In this document: one piece after another, positions 17,377 through 25,494 of the stretch
How the letters are laid out: the number at the start of each line of letters is the position of its first letter
Numbering within the stretch: the stretch's first letter is position 1
Made by a program: the position numbers and the translations under genes
Origin: Candidatus Poribacteria bacterium
GTDB taxonomy: Bacteria; Poribacteria; WGA-4E; WGA-3G
Assembly (NCBI GenBank): GCA_022820835.1
Contig: JAJEET010000091.1
Coordinates: forward strand, 1-64,000
Length of the DNA: 64,000 bases
Direction: 5' to 3'
The notes under the pieces: generated by a model
Database searches by the model: none
Told to the model about the DNA's origin: nothing
The model's input: only the letters and a program-made list of their open reading frames with translations

Positions 17377-17721
17377 TTATACCATCCATCGTTCACTAAT
17401 ACCGAGCAGTGCCATCAGTGCTTGCAAAAGCGCGCTCTCGGCATCAGGTCCGACGAACTGTCGATGCGTATCAATATAGGTGCCGTAATCGGCAGCCCAT
17501 TCACGAAAATAGGTCTCGTATTCCCAACCGTCTGCGGTGCGTTGCAAAACCGACCGATCCGGGTACGGGAGTTTCTCTGTTAAAAGTTGCTGGAGTTGTT
17601 CGAGTGTCGGTATCCATACCTTTTTGGTATTCTCTGTTTCGGGACGAAGTGCTTGGATTTCAGGGTGCCGACACTGCTCTAAGTATTCTTGCGGATATTT
17701 CTGTTTCTCTAATTGATCCAT
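17377..17721 (-). CDS. Hypothetical protein, phage-protein-like
   Basis: 114 residues from the ATG at 17721; the longer reading to 17841 overlaps the upstream gene. I do not recognise it with certainty. The composition (many Gln, Glu, Trp, Tyr) and the stretch KKVWIPTLEQLQQLL, with RTADGWEYET and FVGPDAESALLQALMALLG later, are reminiscent of small phage or prophage proteins of the WIPRQDQLQ type. It starts 13 bp after the stop of the small membrane protein gene and ends 43 bp before the transducer-like gene, so all three are probably co-transcribed. Confidence 0.6.
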   Translation of the reverse strand: MDQLEKQKYPQEYLEQCRHPEIQALRPETENTKKVWIPTLEQLQQLLTEKLPYPDRSVLQRTADGWEYETYFREWAADYGTYIDTHRQFVGPDAESALLQALMALLGISERWMV

Positions 17722-17734
17722 GCGGTGTATGCTT

Positions 17735-18049
17735 TTATGCTTCTTCGGTTTCTGTCGTTTCTGTAGGAGCGATCGGGATATCTGGGTTGAGGCGCGAGTG
17801 ATGCATCGCCCAATAGATCGCCGCTGTAACGACACCCCCAAAAAGGGTGGCTATACCCCATATCATAGGTCCTGCGATAATCAGCGTTCGCGTCTGATCT
17901 AAACGGACAGCATCTCGGTAGACTGCTATCGCAAAGATGATATGTATCAGAATTGTTAGGATTGCGGTTCCTATTGCCCAAAGCGCGGCTAATTGGCTCC
18001 ATTGCGACAGAAAAGTAAGTAAGTTTGGGCTCATAATGTCAAGGTCCAT
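17735..18049 (-). CDS. Small membrane protein, two transmembrane segments
   Basis: 104 residues from the ATG at 18049, which has GGAGA 9 nt upstream. Two hydrophobic helices, about residues 21-45 (ALWAIGTAILTILIHIIFAIAV) and 58-80 (LIIAGPMIWGIATLFGGVVTAAIY), flank a short polar loop YRDAVRLDQT. The tail is acidic and Thr-rich. No family is recognised. It is the first gene of a run with the phage-protein-like and transducer-like genes. Confidence 0.65.
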   Translation of the reverse strand: MDLDIMSPNLLTFLSQWSQLAALWAIGTAILTILIHIIFAIAVYRDAVRLDQTRTLIIAGPMIWGIATLFGGVVTAAIYWAMHHSRLNPDIPIAPTETTETEEA

Positions 18050-18245
18050 TTTTACGTTCTCCACGTTGATTTTAAAGAGTATTATAAGGCGTGAATACTT
18101 AATTGTCAACACTTCTTCGCATGTGAAACAATAATTAAAAGTTTGATATTTTAGATTAAATATGTTATCATACATATTGTATTAGCGACCTTTTGAAGCG
18201 CACTTAAACCAGCAGAATCCGCATTTCAGGATGCCGATGCAGTTT

Positions 18246-18480
18246 CGTAGGTTGGGTTGAACCGTGTCGAAAATCAAACACCAGTACCCGAAAATATACC
18301 GGATCTAACATATACGCATGTATACCGAGTAACATAGTGAAATCCAACGCATTATGATACCGACACGGTTTGGGATGTTGGGTTTCGCTATCTCTTTGAC
18401 TGATGCAACGGCACAGTTCCAGAAATGTTCTTGGGATCTCCTCAGCATCTTCCTCAGTTCCGCTCAACCCAACCTACAAT
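18246..18480. mobile_element. 235-bp non-coding element bounded by inverted GTAGGTTGGGTTGA motifs (MITE-like)
   Basis: CGTAGGTTGGGTTGAAC (18246-18262) and GCTCAACCCAACCTACAAT (18462-18480) are inverted copies. A third, related motif (ATGTTGGGTTTCGC, about 18377-18390) lies inside. No open reading frame fits. Single halves occur at 12048 and 15415. The whole 18050-18546 gap contains this element and a CAGTTTTCAG-type repeat near 18510-18540; I see no gene in it. The element may be a non-autonomous mobile element, but no target duplication could be confirmed by eye. Confidence 0.6.
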
Positions 18481-18546
18481 ACTTTTAGCTTGTGATGTAT
18501 TGTTACATTCAACTGAAAATTGAGTACTGAAAACTGACAACGAATC

Positions 18547-21500
18547 ATGCCAAACCTCAACATCAAAACGACCCACAAACCGATCAAAAACTACTATACC
18601 GAGCTCGAAAGATATGCACAACTCGGTGAGGAAAACGAAGGCACCGTCCGCACCGCGTTCCAAAACCTGCTCCAGTATTACTGCCACCGCTCCGACCTCA
18701 CACTCCTCTGTGAAAAGACACACTACACACCGGAGAAAAGGCGAATCATACCCGATGGTGAAGTCGTTGATGCGTTCGGTTTACCGCACGGCTACTGGGA
18801 AGCAAAAGATACACAGGACGACCTACATGTTGAGGCGGATAAAAAGTTCGCCGCAGGCTACCCCTCAAAAAACATCGTCGTCCAATCCCCGACACACGCA
18901 CTCCTCTATCAACACGGGCAACTGCAACTTGATCTCGACATCACCGATCCGAGGAATCTCGTCCACGTCTTGCAGACCTTCTTCGCCTATCAGGAGGAGA
19001 ATATCGCGGCGTGGCATACCGCAGTCGCTGAATTCAGAGAGATGGTGCCAGAACTCGGTGAGAAATTGGCGGCACTCATTGAAATAGAACGCCGAAACAA
19101 TTCACACTTTCAGGAAGCGTTTGCCAGTTTTCATCAACAGTGTCAGACCTCCATTAACCCGAATCTCTCCGTCGCTGCCGTAGAGGAGATGCTCATCCAG
19201 CACCTACTCACGGAGCGCATCTTCCGCACCGTCTTTGATAATCCGGACTTCACTCGCCGAAATATTATTGCCCGTGAAATTGAGACTGTCATTGATGTAC
19301 TCACAGAACGGACACTGAATCGTTCCGAATTTCTCCGTCCCTTGGAACCGTTCTACGCTGCGATTGAAGAGACTGCCAGCACAATTACTGACTTCTCACA
19401 GAAACAGGCGTTCCTCAATACCGTCTACGAGCAGTTTTTTCAAGGCTTCTCCGTCAAGGTTGCGGACACACACGGCATCGTCTACACACCGCAACCGATC
19501 GTTGATTTCATGGTGAATAGCGTTGAACACATCTTGCGGACTGAGTTTGAGCGTTCACTTTCGGATAACGGCGTACATATCATCGACCCATTCGTTGGCA
19601 CCGGCAACTTCATCGTCCGCATCATGCAAGCACTCGACCCGATTTCACTGGAGCGGAAATATACTGCCGACCCCCCGGAACTCCAGTGTAACGAGGTGAT
19701 GCTCCTACCCTACTACATCGCCAGCATGAACATTGAGCAGGAGTTCTACACCGCAACGCACCGGTATCTCCCTTACGAAGGTATCTGTCTCGTGGATACT
19801 TTTGAGATGATAGAGGATCAGCAGCTGCAGCTCCTCACACCTGCGAACACGGCACGCGTCGAAAAGCAGAAAGAGACCGATATGTTCGTCGTCATCGGCA
19901 ACCCGCCTTACAATATGGGGCAGGTCAACGAGAACGACAACAACAAGAACCGGAAATATAAGACCATGGATCAGCGAGTTGCGGATACTTATGTAAAAGA
20001 TTCTAAAGCGACGCTCAGAACTGCGCTCTACGATCCCTACATAAAAGCGATTCGATGGGGATTGGACAAGATTGATGACGAAGGCGTTATCGCTTTCGTC
20101 ACAAACAACAGTTTTCTCAGCGGTGTGGCGTTTGATGGCATGCGGAAACACCTCGCCGAAGACTGCGACGCAATCTATATCCTCGATTTGGGTGGAAATG
20201 CGCGGAAAGGGTTAAAGGTCTCCGATGCCAACGTGTTCGGGATTCGCGTCGGCGTGAGTATCAACCTATTTGTGAAGAAAAAGGAAAACCTGTCGGAATT
20301 GCCGCGTATTTTCTATCATCGCACCGACGATTTGTGGAATAAACAACAGAAATTCGACTTTCTGACTGAATGCCAACATACGGGCAGTGTTCCGTGGCAA
20401 CCGATTCACCCCGACACACGGCACGCTTGGCTTACTGAAGGACTCCACGCCGAGTTTGAGACCTTTATTCCAATGGGCACTAAAGAAGCGAAGGCGCGAA
20501 AAGATGAAGCAACGGATGTGATTTTCAAAACCTACAGCAATGGCGTGAAAACCAATCGCGATGCATGGGTTTGCAACTTCAACCGAGATGCACTCACTGA
20601 AAACATAAAAAGGATGATCCAAACTTATAACGCTGAAGTTGCCCAATGGGGACAAAGAACAGATCGAGAGGCTAACCTTGATGATTTTGTAGTTGCTGAT
20701 GATACGAAAATTAAGTGGAGTCGAGACTTGAAAGTGAAATTGGAACGGGGAGCAACGTCCGAATTTACCGAGCACAAAGTGAGAACATTTCTCTATCGTC
20801 CGTTTACGAAATCAAACCTATATTTTGACAGAATAATGAGCGATGTCGTATCTGTATTTCCGATTATCTTTCCCACACCAGAAACAGAAGTAGAAAATCG
20901 GGTGATATGGCTTAAGGTCGGAAGAGACTGGCCGATGTTTGGACTAATGGTCAATCAACTTGCAGACCAATTACCACAAGGTGGTTCTCAATGCTTCCCG
21001 TTCTACACCTACGACGAGGACGGAAACCCAAACCGACGTGAGAACATCACCGATTGGGCATTGACAGAGTTCCGAACACACTATCAAGACGACACCCTCA
21101 CCAAATGGGACATCTTCCACTACACCTACGGACTCCTGCATCACCCGGAGTATCGCCAGAAATACGAAGCAAACCTCAAGCGCGACCTGCCGCATATCCC
21201 TTTTGCCACGGATTTCCGAGGGTTCGCAGCGGCAGGCGCACGCTTAGCAGATCTCCACGTCAACTACGAATCGCAACCGGAATACGATAAACTCAAGTTC
21301 GTCCAAACGCCGGATAAACCCCTCGATTGGCGTGTCGAGAAGATGAAACTCTCCAGAGACAAAACGCAGATCGTCTACAACAATTTCCTGACGCTTGACG
21401 GCATCCCCTCAAAAGCCTTCGACTACCGACTCGGCACGCGTTCTGCATTGGAATGGATAATCGACCAATATCGTGTGAAGATAGACAAGCGGAGCGGTAT

Positions 21501-21624
21501 TGTTAACGACCCGAACTGTGCGGACGATCCGCAGTATATTGTTCGGTTGATTGGGAAGGTGATTACGGTGAGTTTGGAAACGGTGGAGATTGTTGATGGA
21601 TTGCCTGCGTTGGAGACCCAGTAG
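18547..21624 (+). CDS. Single-chain restriction-modification enzyme (type IIG/ISP-like N6-adenine methyltransferase with nuclease domain)
   Basis: 1025 residues. N-terminal PD-(D/E)xK nuclease pattern: IIPD70 ... WE85AK87. A helical region follows, then an N6-adenine methyltransferase core with TPQPIVDFMV, motif I IIDPFVGTGNFIVRI (about 345-358) and motif IV IGNPPYNMGQ (about 450-459). The C-terminal 400 residues resemble the specificity part of type ISP enzymes, including FRTHY and the final IVRLIGKVITVS block. Type ISP enzymes carry a helicase between nuclease and methylase and are about 1600 residues; no helicase motifs are seen here, so it looks more like type IIG. It stands alone; no separate S or R subunit is adjacent. 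Confidence 0.87.
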   Translation: MPNLNIKTTHKPIKNYYTELERYAQLGEENEGTVRTAFQNLLQYYCHRSDLTLLCEKTHYTPEKRRIIPDGEVVDAFGLPHGYWEAKDTQDDLHVEADKKFAAGYPSKNIVVQSPTHALLYQHGQLQLDLDITDPRNLVHVLQTFFAYQEENIAAWHTAVAEFREMVPELGEKLAALIEIERRNNSHFQEAFASFHQQCQTSINPNLSVAAVEEMLIQHLLTERIFRTVFDNPDFTRRNIIAREIETVIDVLTERTLNRSEFLRPLEPFYAAIEETASTITDFSQKQAFLNTVYEQFFQGFSVKVADTHGIVYTPQPIVDFMVNSVEHILRTEFERSLSDNGVHIIDPFVGTGNFIVRIMQALDPISLERKYTADPPELQCNEVMLLPYYIASMNIEQEFYTATHRYLPYEGICLVDTFEMIEDQQLQLLTPANTARVEKQKETDMFVVIGNPPYNMGQVNENDNNKNRKYKTMDQRVADTYVKDSKATLRTALYDPYIKAIRWGLDKIDDEGVIAFVTNNSFLSGVAFDGMRKHLAEDCDAIYILDLGGNARKGLKVSDANVFGIRVGVSINLFVKKKENLSELPRIFYHRTDDLWNKQQKFDFLTECQHTGSVPWQPIHPDTRHAWLTEGLHAEFETFIPMGTKEAKARKDEATDVIFKTYSNGVKTNRDAWVCNFNRDALTENIKRMIQTYNAEVAQWGQRTDREANLDDFVVADDTKIKWSRDLKVKLERGATSEFTEHKVRTFLYRPFTKSNLYFDRIMSDVVSVFPIIFPTPETEVENRVIWLKVGRDWPMFGLMVNQLADQLPQGGSQCFPFYTYDEDGNPNRRENITDWALTEFRTHYQDDTLTKWDIFHYTYGLLHHPEYRQKYEANLKRDLPHIPFATDFRGFAAAGARLADLHVNYESQPEYDKLKFVQTPDKPLDWRVEKMKLSRDKTQIVYNNFLTLDGIPSKAFDYRLGTRSALEWIIDQYRVKIDKRSGIVNDPNCADDPQYIVRLIGKVITVSLETVEIVDGLPALETQ

Positions 21625-21776
21625 TCCGCGCATGCTGTGGGTACTCTGTAACCCCATAACTACAAATCCTATTTTTCTTGATTCGTTGTGTCAAATATGC
21701 TACGATTTGTTCAGTGTGGATTATGAAGACACCATAGGTATCAATTTGGGGGTTTTTGCCAGCATTTTGTAGGCGT

Positions 21777-21862
21777 TATTATAGACATGCCACCCCTATG
21801 GGGTTCAAGAGTTGGTTGAGACGTTTTTCTATAAACATAGCGTTCCTACGGAACTCAAGAGG
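21777..21862. repeat. Two copies of an ATAnACAT-palindrome-TCAAGAG repeat
   Basis: Copy one has the core CACCCCTATGGGGTT, copy two GTTCCTACGGAAC. Flanks are shared while the cores differ yet each remains self-complementary, which suggests that the hairpin rather than the exact sequence is kept. Confidence 0.65.
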
Positions 21863-21895
21863 TTTTTGATGTCTGAAAGGTTTGTGTCTAAGTTC

Positions 21896-21920
21896 CGGTT
21901 CGGTTGCAAACCGAACCTAC
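21896..21920. repeat. Short intergenic palindrome (GGTTCGGTT...AACCGAACC type)
   Basis: GGTTCGGTTGC and AAACCGAACC form a hairpin, followed by TACCGGGCC. Same design as the other palindromes with a CCTAC tail (here CCTACC). Confidence 0.65.
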
Positions 21921-21964
21921 CGGGCCTGGGTCCGAGATGAAAATTCTAACTGAGGATTAATCCA

Positions 21965-22099
21965 ATGAATACTGCAATTATCATCATAAGTTCAGTCGCT
22001 GCAATAGTAGGCATTGGTTTTTCTATTTGGTCCATCATAGATACGAGAAAACGGTATTATGAGGACTATAAGCGGAGAAAACGCGGCGCAGAAGATTAA
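21965..22099 (+). CDS. 44-residue single-pass membrane protein
   Basis: Short open frame from ATG 21965 to TAA 22099. Residues 3-25 form one hydrophobic helix (AIIIISSVAAIVGIGFSIWS) and the rest is strongly charged (TRKRYYEDYKRRKRGAED), the usual topology for a small membrane protein with a cytoplasmic basic tail. GAGG lies 9 nt upstream of the ATG. It ends 32 bp before the M24 peptidase gene on the same strand, so it could be co-transcribed. No family is recognised; short single-pass proteins are hard to assign. Confidence 0.6.
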   Translation: MNTAIIIISSVAAIVGIGFSIWSIIDTRKRYYEDYKRRKRGAED

Positions 22100-22131
22100 A
22101 AGTTTCAGCGAAGAAGGAAACCCTAACTTAC

Positions 22132-23313
22132 ATGAAAATAACTGAAATCCAGCGTGAACTGGCAGAATTAGATTTAGATGCGTGGCTTCTGTACGATTTT
22201 CGAGGGATCAACCCGATTGCACAGAACGTCGCTGGCTTGGCGGAGGCGCATATCACACGTCGGTGGTTCTGTCTTATTCCTAAACACGGTGAACCGCGAT
22301 GGTTGGTCCATAAAATAGAAACATCAAACTTTGTCAATGTACAAGGTGAGGTCTCGCTTTATGCGGGATGGGAAGAGCTTAACGATGCAATCCGTTCCCT
22401 GCTCGCCGATGTCAAAACCGTTGCGATGGAGTACTCGCCAAACGCCGAAATCCCTTATATCTCACGCGTGGATGCAGGCACATTGGAATGGGTCCGTTCG
22501 TTCGGGGTTGACGTGCAAACGTCTGCGGAACTGGCGCAGCGGATAGAGGCACGTCTGAGCGAGGCACAAGCCACGGGACACCAACTTTCCGCAAAATTAG
22601 TGCTGCAAGCGAAAGATTACGCCTTCAATTGGATCGGTTCGCAGCTTCGGGACGGTAAAACGATTACAGAGTATGACGTTCAGCAGGAGATCCTCGGACA
22701 ATTTGCGGCGATGGATCTCGTCACAGACCATCCACCGATTGTGGCTGTGAACGCAAACAGCGGCGATCCGCATTACGCACCCTCCGCAACGAACACCCAA
22801 GAAATCAAAAAAGGCGACTTCATCTTGATTGATCTGTGGGCAAAGCAGAAGGATCCAGACGCTGTTTTTGCGGATACGACATGGGTCGCTTACGCTGGAA
22901 AGACCGTACCGGCAGAATACGTTGAGATTTTCGATATCGTCAAAGGGGCGCGGGACAGCGCGATTCGATTCATTCGGGAGAGGTGGGAGGCAGAGGCACC
23001 GATTCACGGCTATGAAGTCGATGACTGTGTCCGAGGATATATCACCGAAAAGGGATACGGGGAATACTTTATCCACCGCACTGGACACAATATCGGCACG
23101 GTTATCCACGGTAACGGCGCGAATTTAGACAACTTAGAGACTCGCGATGGGCGAGCCTTGATCCCCGGTGTCTGTTTCTCGATTGAGCCGGGTATCTACC
23201 TTACCGCTTTCGGCGTTCGGACTGAAGTCGACGTTTTCTTAGCCGGTCCAGGGAGAGACGGCGTAAAAGTGACAACCGCTCCCGTTCAAAATCAGGTATT
23301 GCCATTGCTGTGA
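22132..23313 (+). CDS. M24-family metallopeptidase (Xaa-Pro aminopeptidase/dipeptidase-like)
   Basis: 393 residues. The N-terminal creatinase-like domain (about 1-160) is followed by a pita-bread fold with all five metal ligands: Asp of LIDLW, Asp of FADTTW, His of RTGHNIG, Glu of SIEPGIY and Glu of RTEVDVF. Family members remove N-terminal residues before proline, cleave Xaa-Pro dipeptides or hydrolyse creatine-like compounds; the exact substrate is not shown. The last 113 bp overlap the 3' end of the gene on the opposite strand. A weak purine-rich site lies further upstream than usual. Confidence 0.9.
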   Translation: MKITEIQRELAELDLDAWLLYDFRGINPIAQNVAGLAEAHITRRWFCLIPKHGEPRWLVHKIETSNFVNVQGEVSLYAGWEELNDAIRSLLADVKTVAMEYSPNAEIPYISRVDAGTLEWVRSFGVDVQTSAELAQRIEARLSEAQATGHQLSAKLVLQAKDYAFNWIGSQLRDGKTITEYDVQQEILGQFAAMDLVTDHPPIVAVNANSGDPHYAPSATNTQEIKKGDFILIDLWAKQKDPDAVFADTTWVAYAGKTVPAEYVEIFDIVKGARDSAIRFIRERWEAEAPIHGYEVDDCVRGYITEKGYGEYFIHRTGHNIGTVIHGNGANLDNLETRDGRALIPGVCFSIEPGIYLTAFGVRTEVDVFLAGPGRDGVKVTTAPVQNQVLPLL

Positions 23314-24052
23314 CGTAATAGTTCCGCTTTTTTAGGTCCGTGAGGATATGGTTCAGATAGAGCCGCGTATTGAGAATCCACTGCTCGGCGTAAGCTGCGG
23401 CGAGTAATGGGAGTGCTATTGTTAAGCGCGGTGAATCGAGTAGCCATCGCTCTGCGTATTCAGCAAAGTCTGTGTCTACCAATCGATTACTACCCAGCGA
23501 ATAGACGACATAGCGTTTGTCGTCCCGAACTTCCTCTCTTGGATTGAGTGGTGTATTGAGCGTAAGGCGTTTTGTGCCATCAATCTCAAAAACCCAGAAA
23601 AAATAATCTTCATTATGTCCGAGGTAGCCGAGTTCTACATCAAGCCGATGTGGGTTTTCAGTTGTGAGTGGGATTATCGCCACGTCTCGTCTAACTAACA
23701 CAGGATAGATCGCAGCAAACAAGATTTGTTCGAATCCGAGTGGATGGTGCGCGCTATTGAGGACATCGAGAAGTACCTGTTCCTGTTCAGGACGTTTCAG
23801 TTCCAAGCAGCTTTTGATGAAAACTTCATCTCTGAGGGTCCGCATTTCAGGAGATGCGTTTTGGTGCAGCGGTTGAAGTTCTTCTACCAACCGAAGGATG
23901 CGGCGGCGTTTCGGTATAGCACGCCAAAGTACCCAGTACAACAGGGTTTGCCACGTCTCCAGTTCGCGTATCTGGCTAAAAAATGCCGAGGCACCCATAA
24001 GGAGACGTTGGAATATACTTTCGGTTGCGAGATTTCTTTGTTGATTTGCCAT
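23201..24052 (-). CDS. Hypothetical protein of 283 residues, 3' end antisense to the peptidase gene
   Basis: No family recognised. The protein has basic ends (RRRILRLVEELQ near residue 50 and RLRKRRLQSERRKR at the C-terminus), a middle section that reads like an alpha/beta domain (RLDVELGYLGHNEDYFFWVFEIDGTKR) and a hydrophobic helix (LTIALPLLAAAYAEQWI). No signal peptide. There is no good Shine-Dalgarno site before the ATG at 24052; the upstream DNA is a CAGTTATCAGTT repeat. The 113-bp tail overlap with the M24 gene is convergent. It could be real with read-through overlap, or the gene could end earlier. Confidence 0.55.
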   Translation of the reverse strand: MANQQRNLATESIFQRLLMGASAFFSQIRELETWQTLLYWVLWRAIPKRRRILRLVEELQPLHQNASPEMRTLRDEVFIKSCLELKRPEQEQVLLDVLNSAHHPLGFEQILFAAIYPVLVRRDVAIIPLTTENPHRLDVELGYLGHNEDYFFWVFEIDGTKRLTLNTPLNPREEVRDDKRYVVYSLGSNRLVDTDFAEYAERWLLDSPRLTIALPLLAAAYAEQWILNTRLYLNHILTDLKKRNYYVTAMAIPDFERERLSLLRRLSLDRLRKRRLQSERRKR

Positions 24053-24060
24053 GGTTTTAT

Positions 24061-24140
24061 AGTTGTCAGTTATCAGTTATCAGTTAAGAGGGCGATCTGA
24101 TTCATCAAGTCTTTCTCTTAACTGAAAACTGAAAGGTTTT
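24061..24140. repeat. CAGTTATCAGTT repeat forming an inverted pair
   Basis: TCAGTTATCAGTTAAGAG on the left pairs with CTCTTAACTGAAAACTGA on the right across about 30 nt. Related stretches lie near 18510, 31261, 33190 and 44645. Confidence 0.65.
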
Positions 24141-24180
24141 GAAAAAAAACGCGCTGATAGTTGATGGCTAATTAGAAAAT

Positions 24181-24209
24181 TTGACTTTTTGCTGAGAGTG
24201 TGCTATAAT
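24181..24209 (+). promoter_or_regulatory. Sigma-70-like promoter of tRNA-Leu
   Basis: TTGACT (24181-24186), 17-bp spacer, perfect TATAAT (24204-24209). The tRNA begins at 24227, giving a short leader. Confidence 0.85.
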
Positions 24210-24226
24210 ATATGTTGCTAAACGGA

Positions 24227-24311
24227 GCCGGAGTGGTGAAATTGGTAGACGCACTGGACTCAAAATCCAGCGGGCCCTAGGTCCATGTCGGTTCGAGTCC
24301 GACCTCCGGCA
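24227..24311 (+). tRNA. tRNA-Leu (anticodon CAA)
   Basis: 85 nt with a long class II variable arm. The acceptor stem is GCCGGAG paired with CTCCGGC, followed by the discriminator A at 24311. The D-arm AATTGGTAGAC is typical of leucine tRNAs. The anticodon stem CTGGA/TCCAG encloses the loop CTCAAAA, giving anticodon CAA, which reads UUG. The T-arm is GTCGGTTCGAGTCCGAC. The CCA end is not encoded (TCA follows), so it must be added after transcription. It stands alone between two convergent genes with its own promoter and terminator. Confidence 0.95.
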
Positions 24312-24313
24312 TC

Positions 24314-24352
24314 AGGCGATGGTTTCTTGTGGATCCATCGCCTTCTCTCTTT
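24314..24352. terminator. Rho-independent terminator after tRNA-Leu
   Basis: AGGCGATGG (24314-24322) pairs perfectly with CCATCGCCT (24335-24343) across a 12-nt loop, followed by TCTCTCTTT. The facing minus-strand gene ends at 24357, so the hairpin may serve both directions. Confidence 0.75.
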
Positions 24353-24356
24353 GCGG

Positions 24357-25148
24357 TTACATCGAAACGATCTGACGCATCCGTTTTGCCAAGTCGATTT
24401 GGGTATCTCTGTCTCCACCGACTTCGTGGATAACGTAACCGTCATAACCGATAGCACGGAACGCCTCCATCACTGCCTTCCAATCTGTATCACCGTCTAA
24501 GAGATTAACGAACCGATGTGCGCCACGGTCGAAATCTTTGAAGTGTACCCGTTTGATACGGTGTCCGAGTTCACGTATCCAATGCTCTGGATAGCCGTAA
24601 GCCATCATGTTCGCTGTGTCGAGATAGGTGCCTACCCATTCGCTATCTATCTCATCCACAATATCACGCATCTCTTTCGGACTGAGCAGAAATTTGTTCC
24701 AGACGTTCTCGAGACCGATTGCGACCTGATGCGTTTCAGCGGACGGAGCTAATTCTTTGAGGATACCGACAAGATTGTTCCAAACCTCTTGATACGTCCC
24801 TTCAACGGTGAGTTGTCCTGGGTGCAATAGGATTCCACCGACACCGAGTGCGCCGGCGACTTCTAAACCTCGGGCAAGAGAGACTGCGCCTTTTTCACGC
24901 TGCGTTGCCTCCAGGCTGAGAAGGTTACCACGATCCGAATACCCGGCTGTGATGCTGCTGATTTCAATACCTGCTGAGTTACATTTCGCAGCGATGCCTT
25001 GAAGTTCCGAATCACTCATATTGATGTCGGTGTCTTTTCCTTCACCGAAAGTGAGTTCAACGGCATCGTATCCGGCATCTTGACAAAGCGAGAGCGTATC
25101 GTCTAACGACATGTTTCCGAGTATAATTTGGGTGACACCTATTTTCAT
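24357..25148 (-). CDS. Sugar phosphate isomerase/epimerase family (TIM barrel)
   Basis: 263 residues. Xylose-isomerase-like TIM-barrel of the AP endonuclease 2 superfamily, which includes L-ribulose-5-phosphate 3-epimerase and other ketose epimerases. Metal-ligand positions expected for the family are visible: E in IGLENVW, D in YLDTANMM, H in RVHFKDFD and E in YVIHEVGGD. No signal peptide; cytoplasmic. AAAAGGAAA precedes the ATG, and a copy of this leader recurs about 80 bp upstream beyond a palindrome. A second member of the family lies at 44750-45664. Confidence 0.9.
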   Translation of the reverse strand: MKIGVTQIILGNMSLDDTLSLCQDAGYDAVELTFGEGKDTDINMSDSELQGIAAKCNSAGIEISSITAGYSDRGNLLSLEATQREKGAVSLARGLEVAGALGVGGILLHPGQLTVEGTYQEVWNNLVGILKELAPSAETHQVAIGLENVWNKFLLSPKEMRDIVDEIDSEWVGTYLDTANMMAYGYPEHWIRELGHRIKRVHFKDFDRGAHRFVNLLDGDTDWKAVMEAFRAIGYDGYVIHEVGGDRDTQIDLAKRMRQIVSM

Positions 25149-25254
25149 TGTTTTTCCTTTTCGTTGTGAAATTCCTACGTATTACCTTGATCAGTCGGGG
25201 TTTGAAACCCCGACTGCAACGGGTGGTGCTTGTTTTCCTTTTCGCTATGAAATT
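25149..25254. repeat. Direct repeat of a 24-bp leader flanking a palindrome
   Basis: TGTTTTTCCTTTTCGTTGTG (starting 25149) and TGTTTTCCTTTTCGCTATGA (starting 25231), each ending in GAAATT, are near copies on either side of the palindrome at 25192-25216. The first copy carries the Shine-Dalgarno site of the sugar isomerase gene (minus strand). Confidence 0.65.
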
Positions 25255-25474
25255 GTGTAGCAGTTAAAGATTGTATACAGAGGTAGCGGATCTCAAGACA
25301 TTGTGGACACCGAATAGCGACGTAGTAAGCGTCGTTGAAAACGGCATCAATTGGGTTGAGCGAGGCATCTCCCAACGGACTCCCCTGAAACTGATCAAGC
25401 ACCTCATATTTCTTATTGCAATCTGGACAGATTTGCAAGTCGTGTCCGATGTCGGTCTGGTCGAGCCATCGCAT
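25175..25474 (-). CDS. Small CPxC-containing (zinc-ribbon-like) protein
   Basis: 99 residues. Two Cys pairs, CPDC at about 17-20 and CPQC at about 56-59, spaced as in a zinc ribbon, with acidic and aromatic residues between. Family not recognised. AGGAAG lies 9 nt before the ATG, which is 20 bp after the hflX stop codon, so it is probably co-transcribed with hflX. The C-terminal dozen residues are encoded by a dispersed palindrome (25192-25216), suggesting that the original end was replaced when the repeat arrived. Confidence 0.65.
   Translation of the reverse strand: MRWLDQTDIGHDLQICPDCNKKYEVLDQFQGSPLGDASLNPIDAVFNDAYYVAIRCPQCLEIRYLCIQSLTATQFHSEKENKHHPLQSGFQTPTDQGNT
25192..25216. repeat. Perfect 25-nt palindrome around CGGGGTTTGAAACCCCG
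   Basis: Twelve bases on each side of a central G are exactly complementary (CAGTCGGGGTTT and AAACCCCGACTG), followed by CAACGGG. It belongs to the same family as 3441 and 11959 but has a perfect stem. Confidence 0.8.
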
Positions 25475-25494
25475 CTGATTTTACTTCCTTTCCT

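Larger units (their letters stand above)
21625..21964. other. 340-bp gene-free region carrying palindromic repeats
   Basis: Holds two related palindromes, around CCCCTATGGGG (21777-21812) and GTTCCTACGGAAC (21826-21862), both preceded by ATAnACAT and followed by TCAAGAG. A third one, GGTTCGGTT/AACCGAACC, is at 21897-21918. No gene of convincing quality is seen before the short ORF at 21965. Confidence 0.6.

Noticed and set aside
18246..18480. Possible CRISPR array
   Set aside because: Only two inverted end motifs and no regular direct repeats with spacers; no cas genes nearby.
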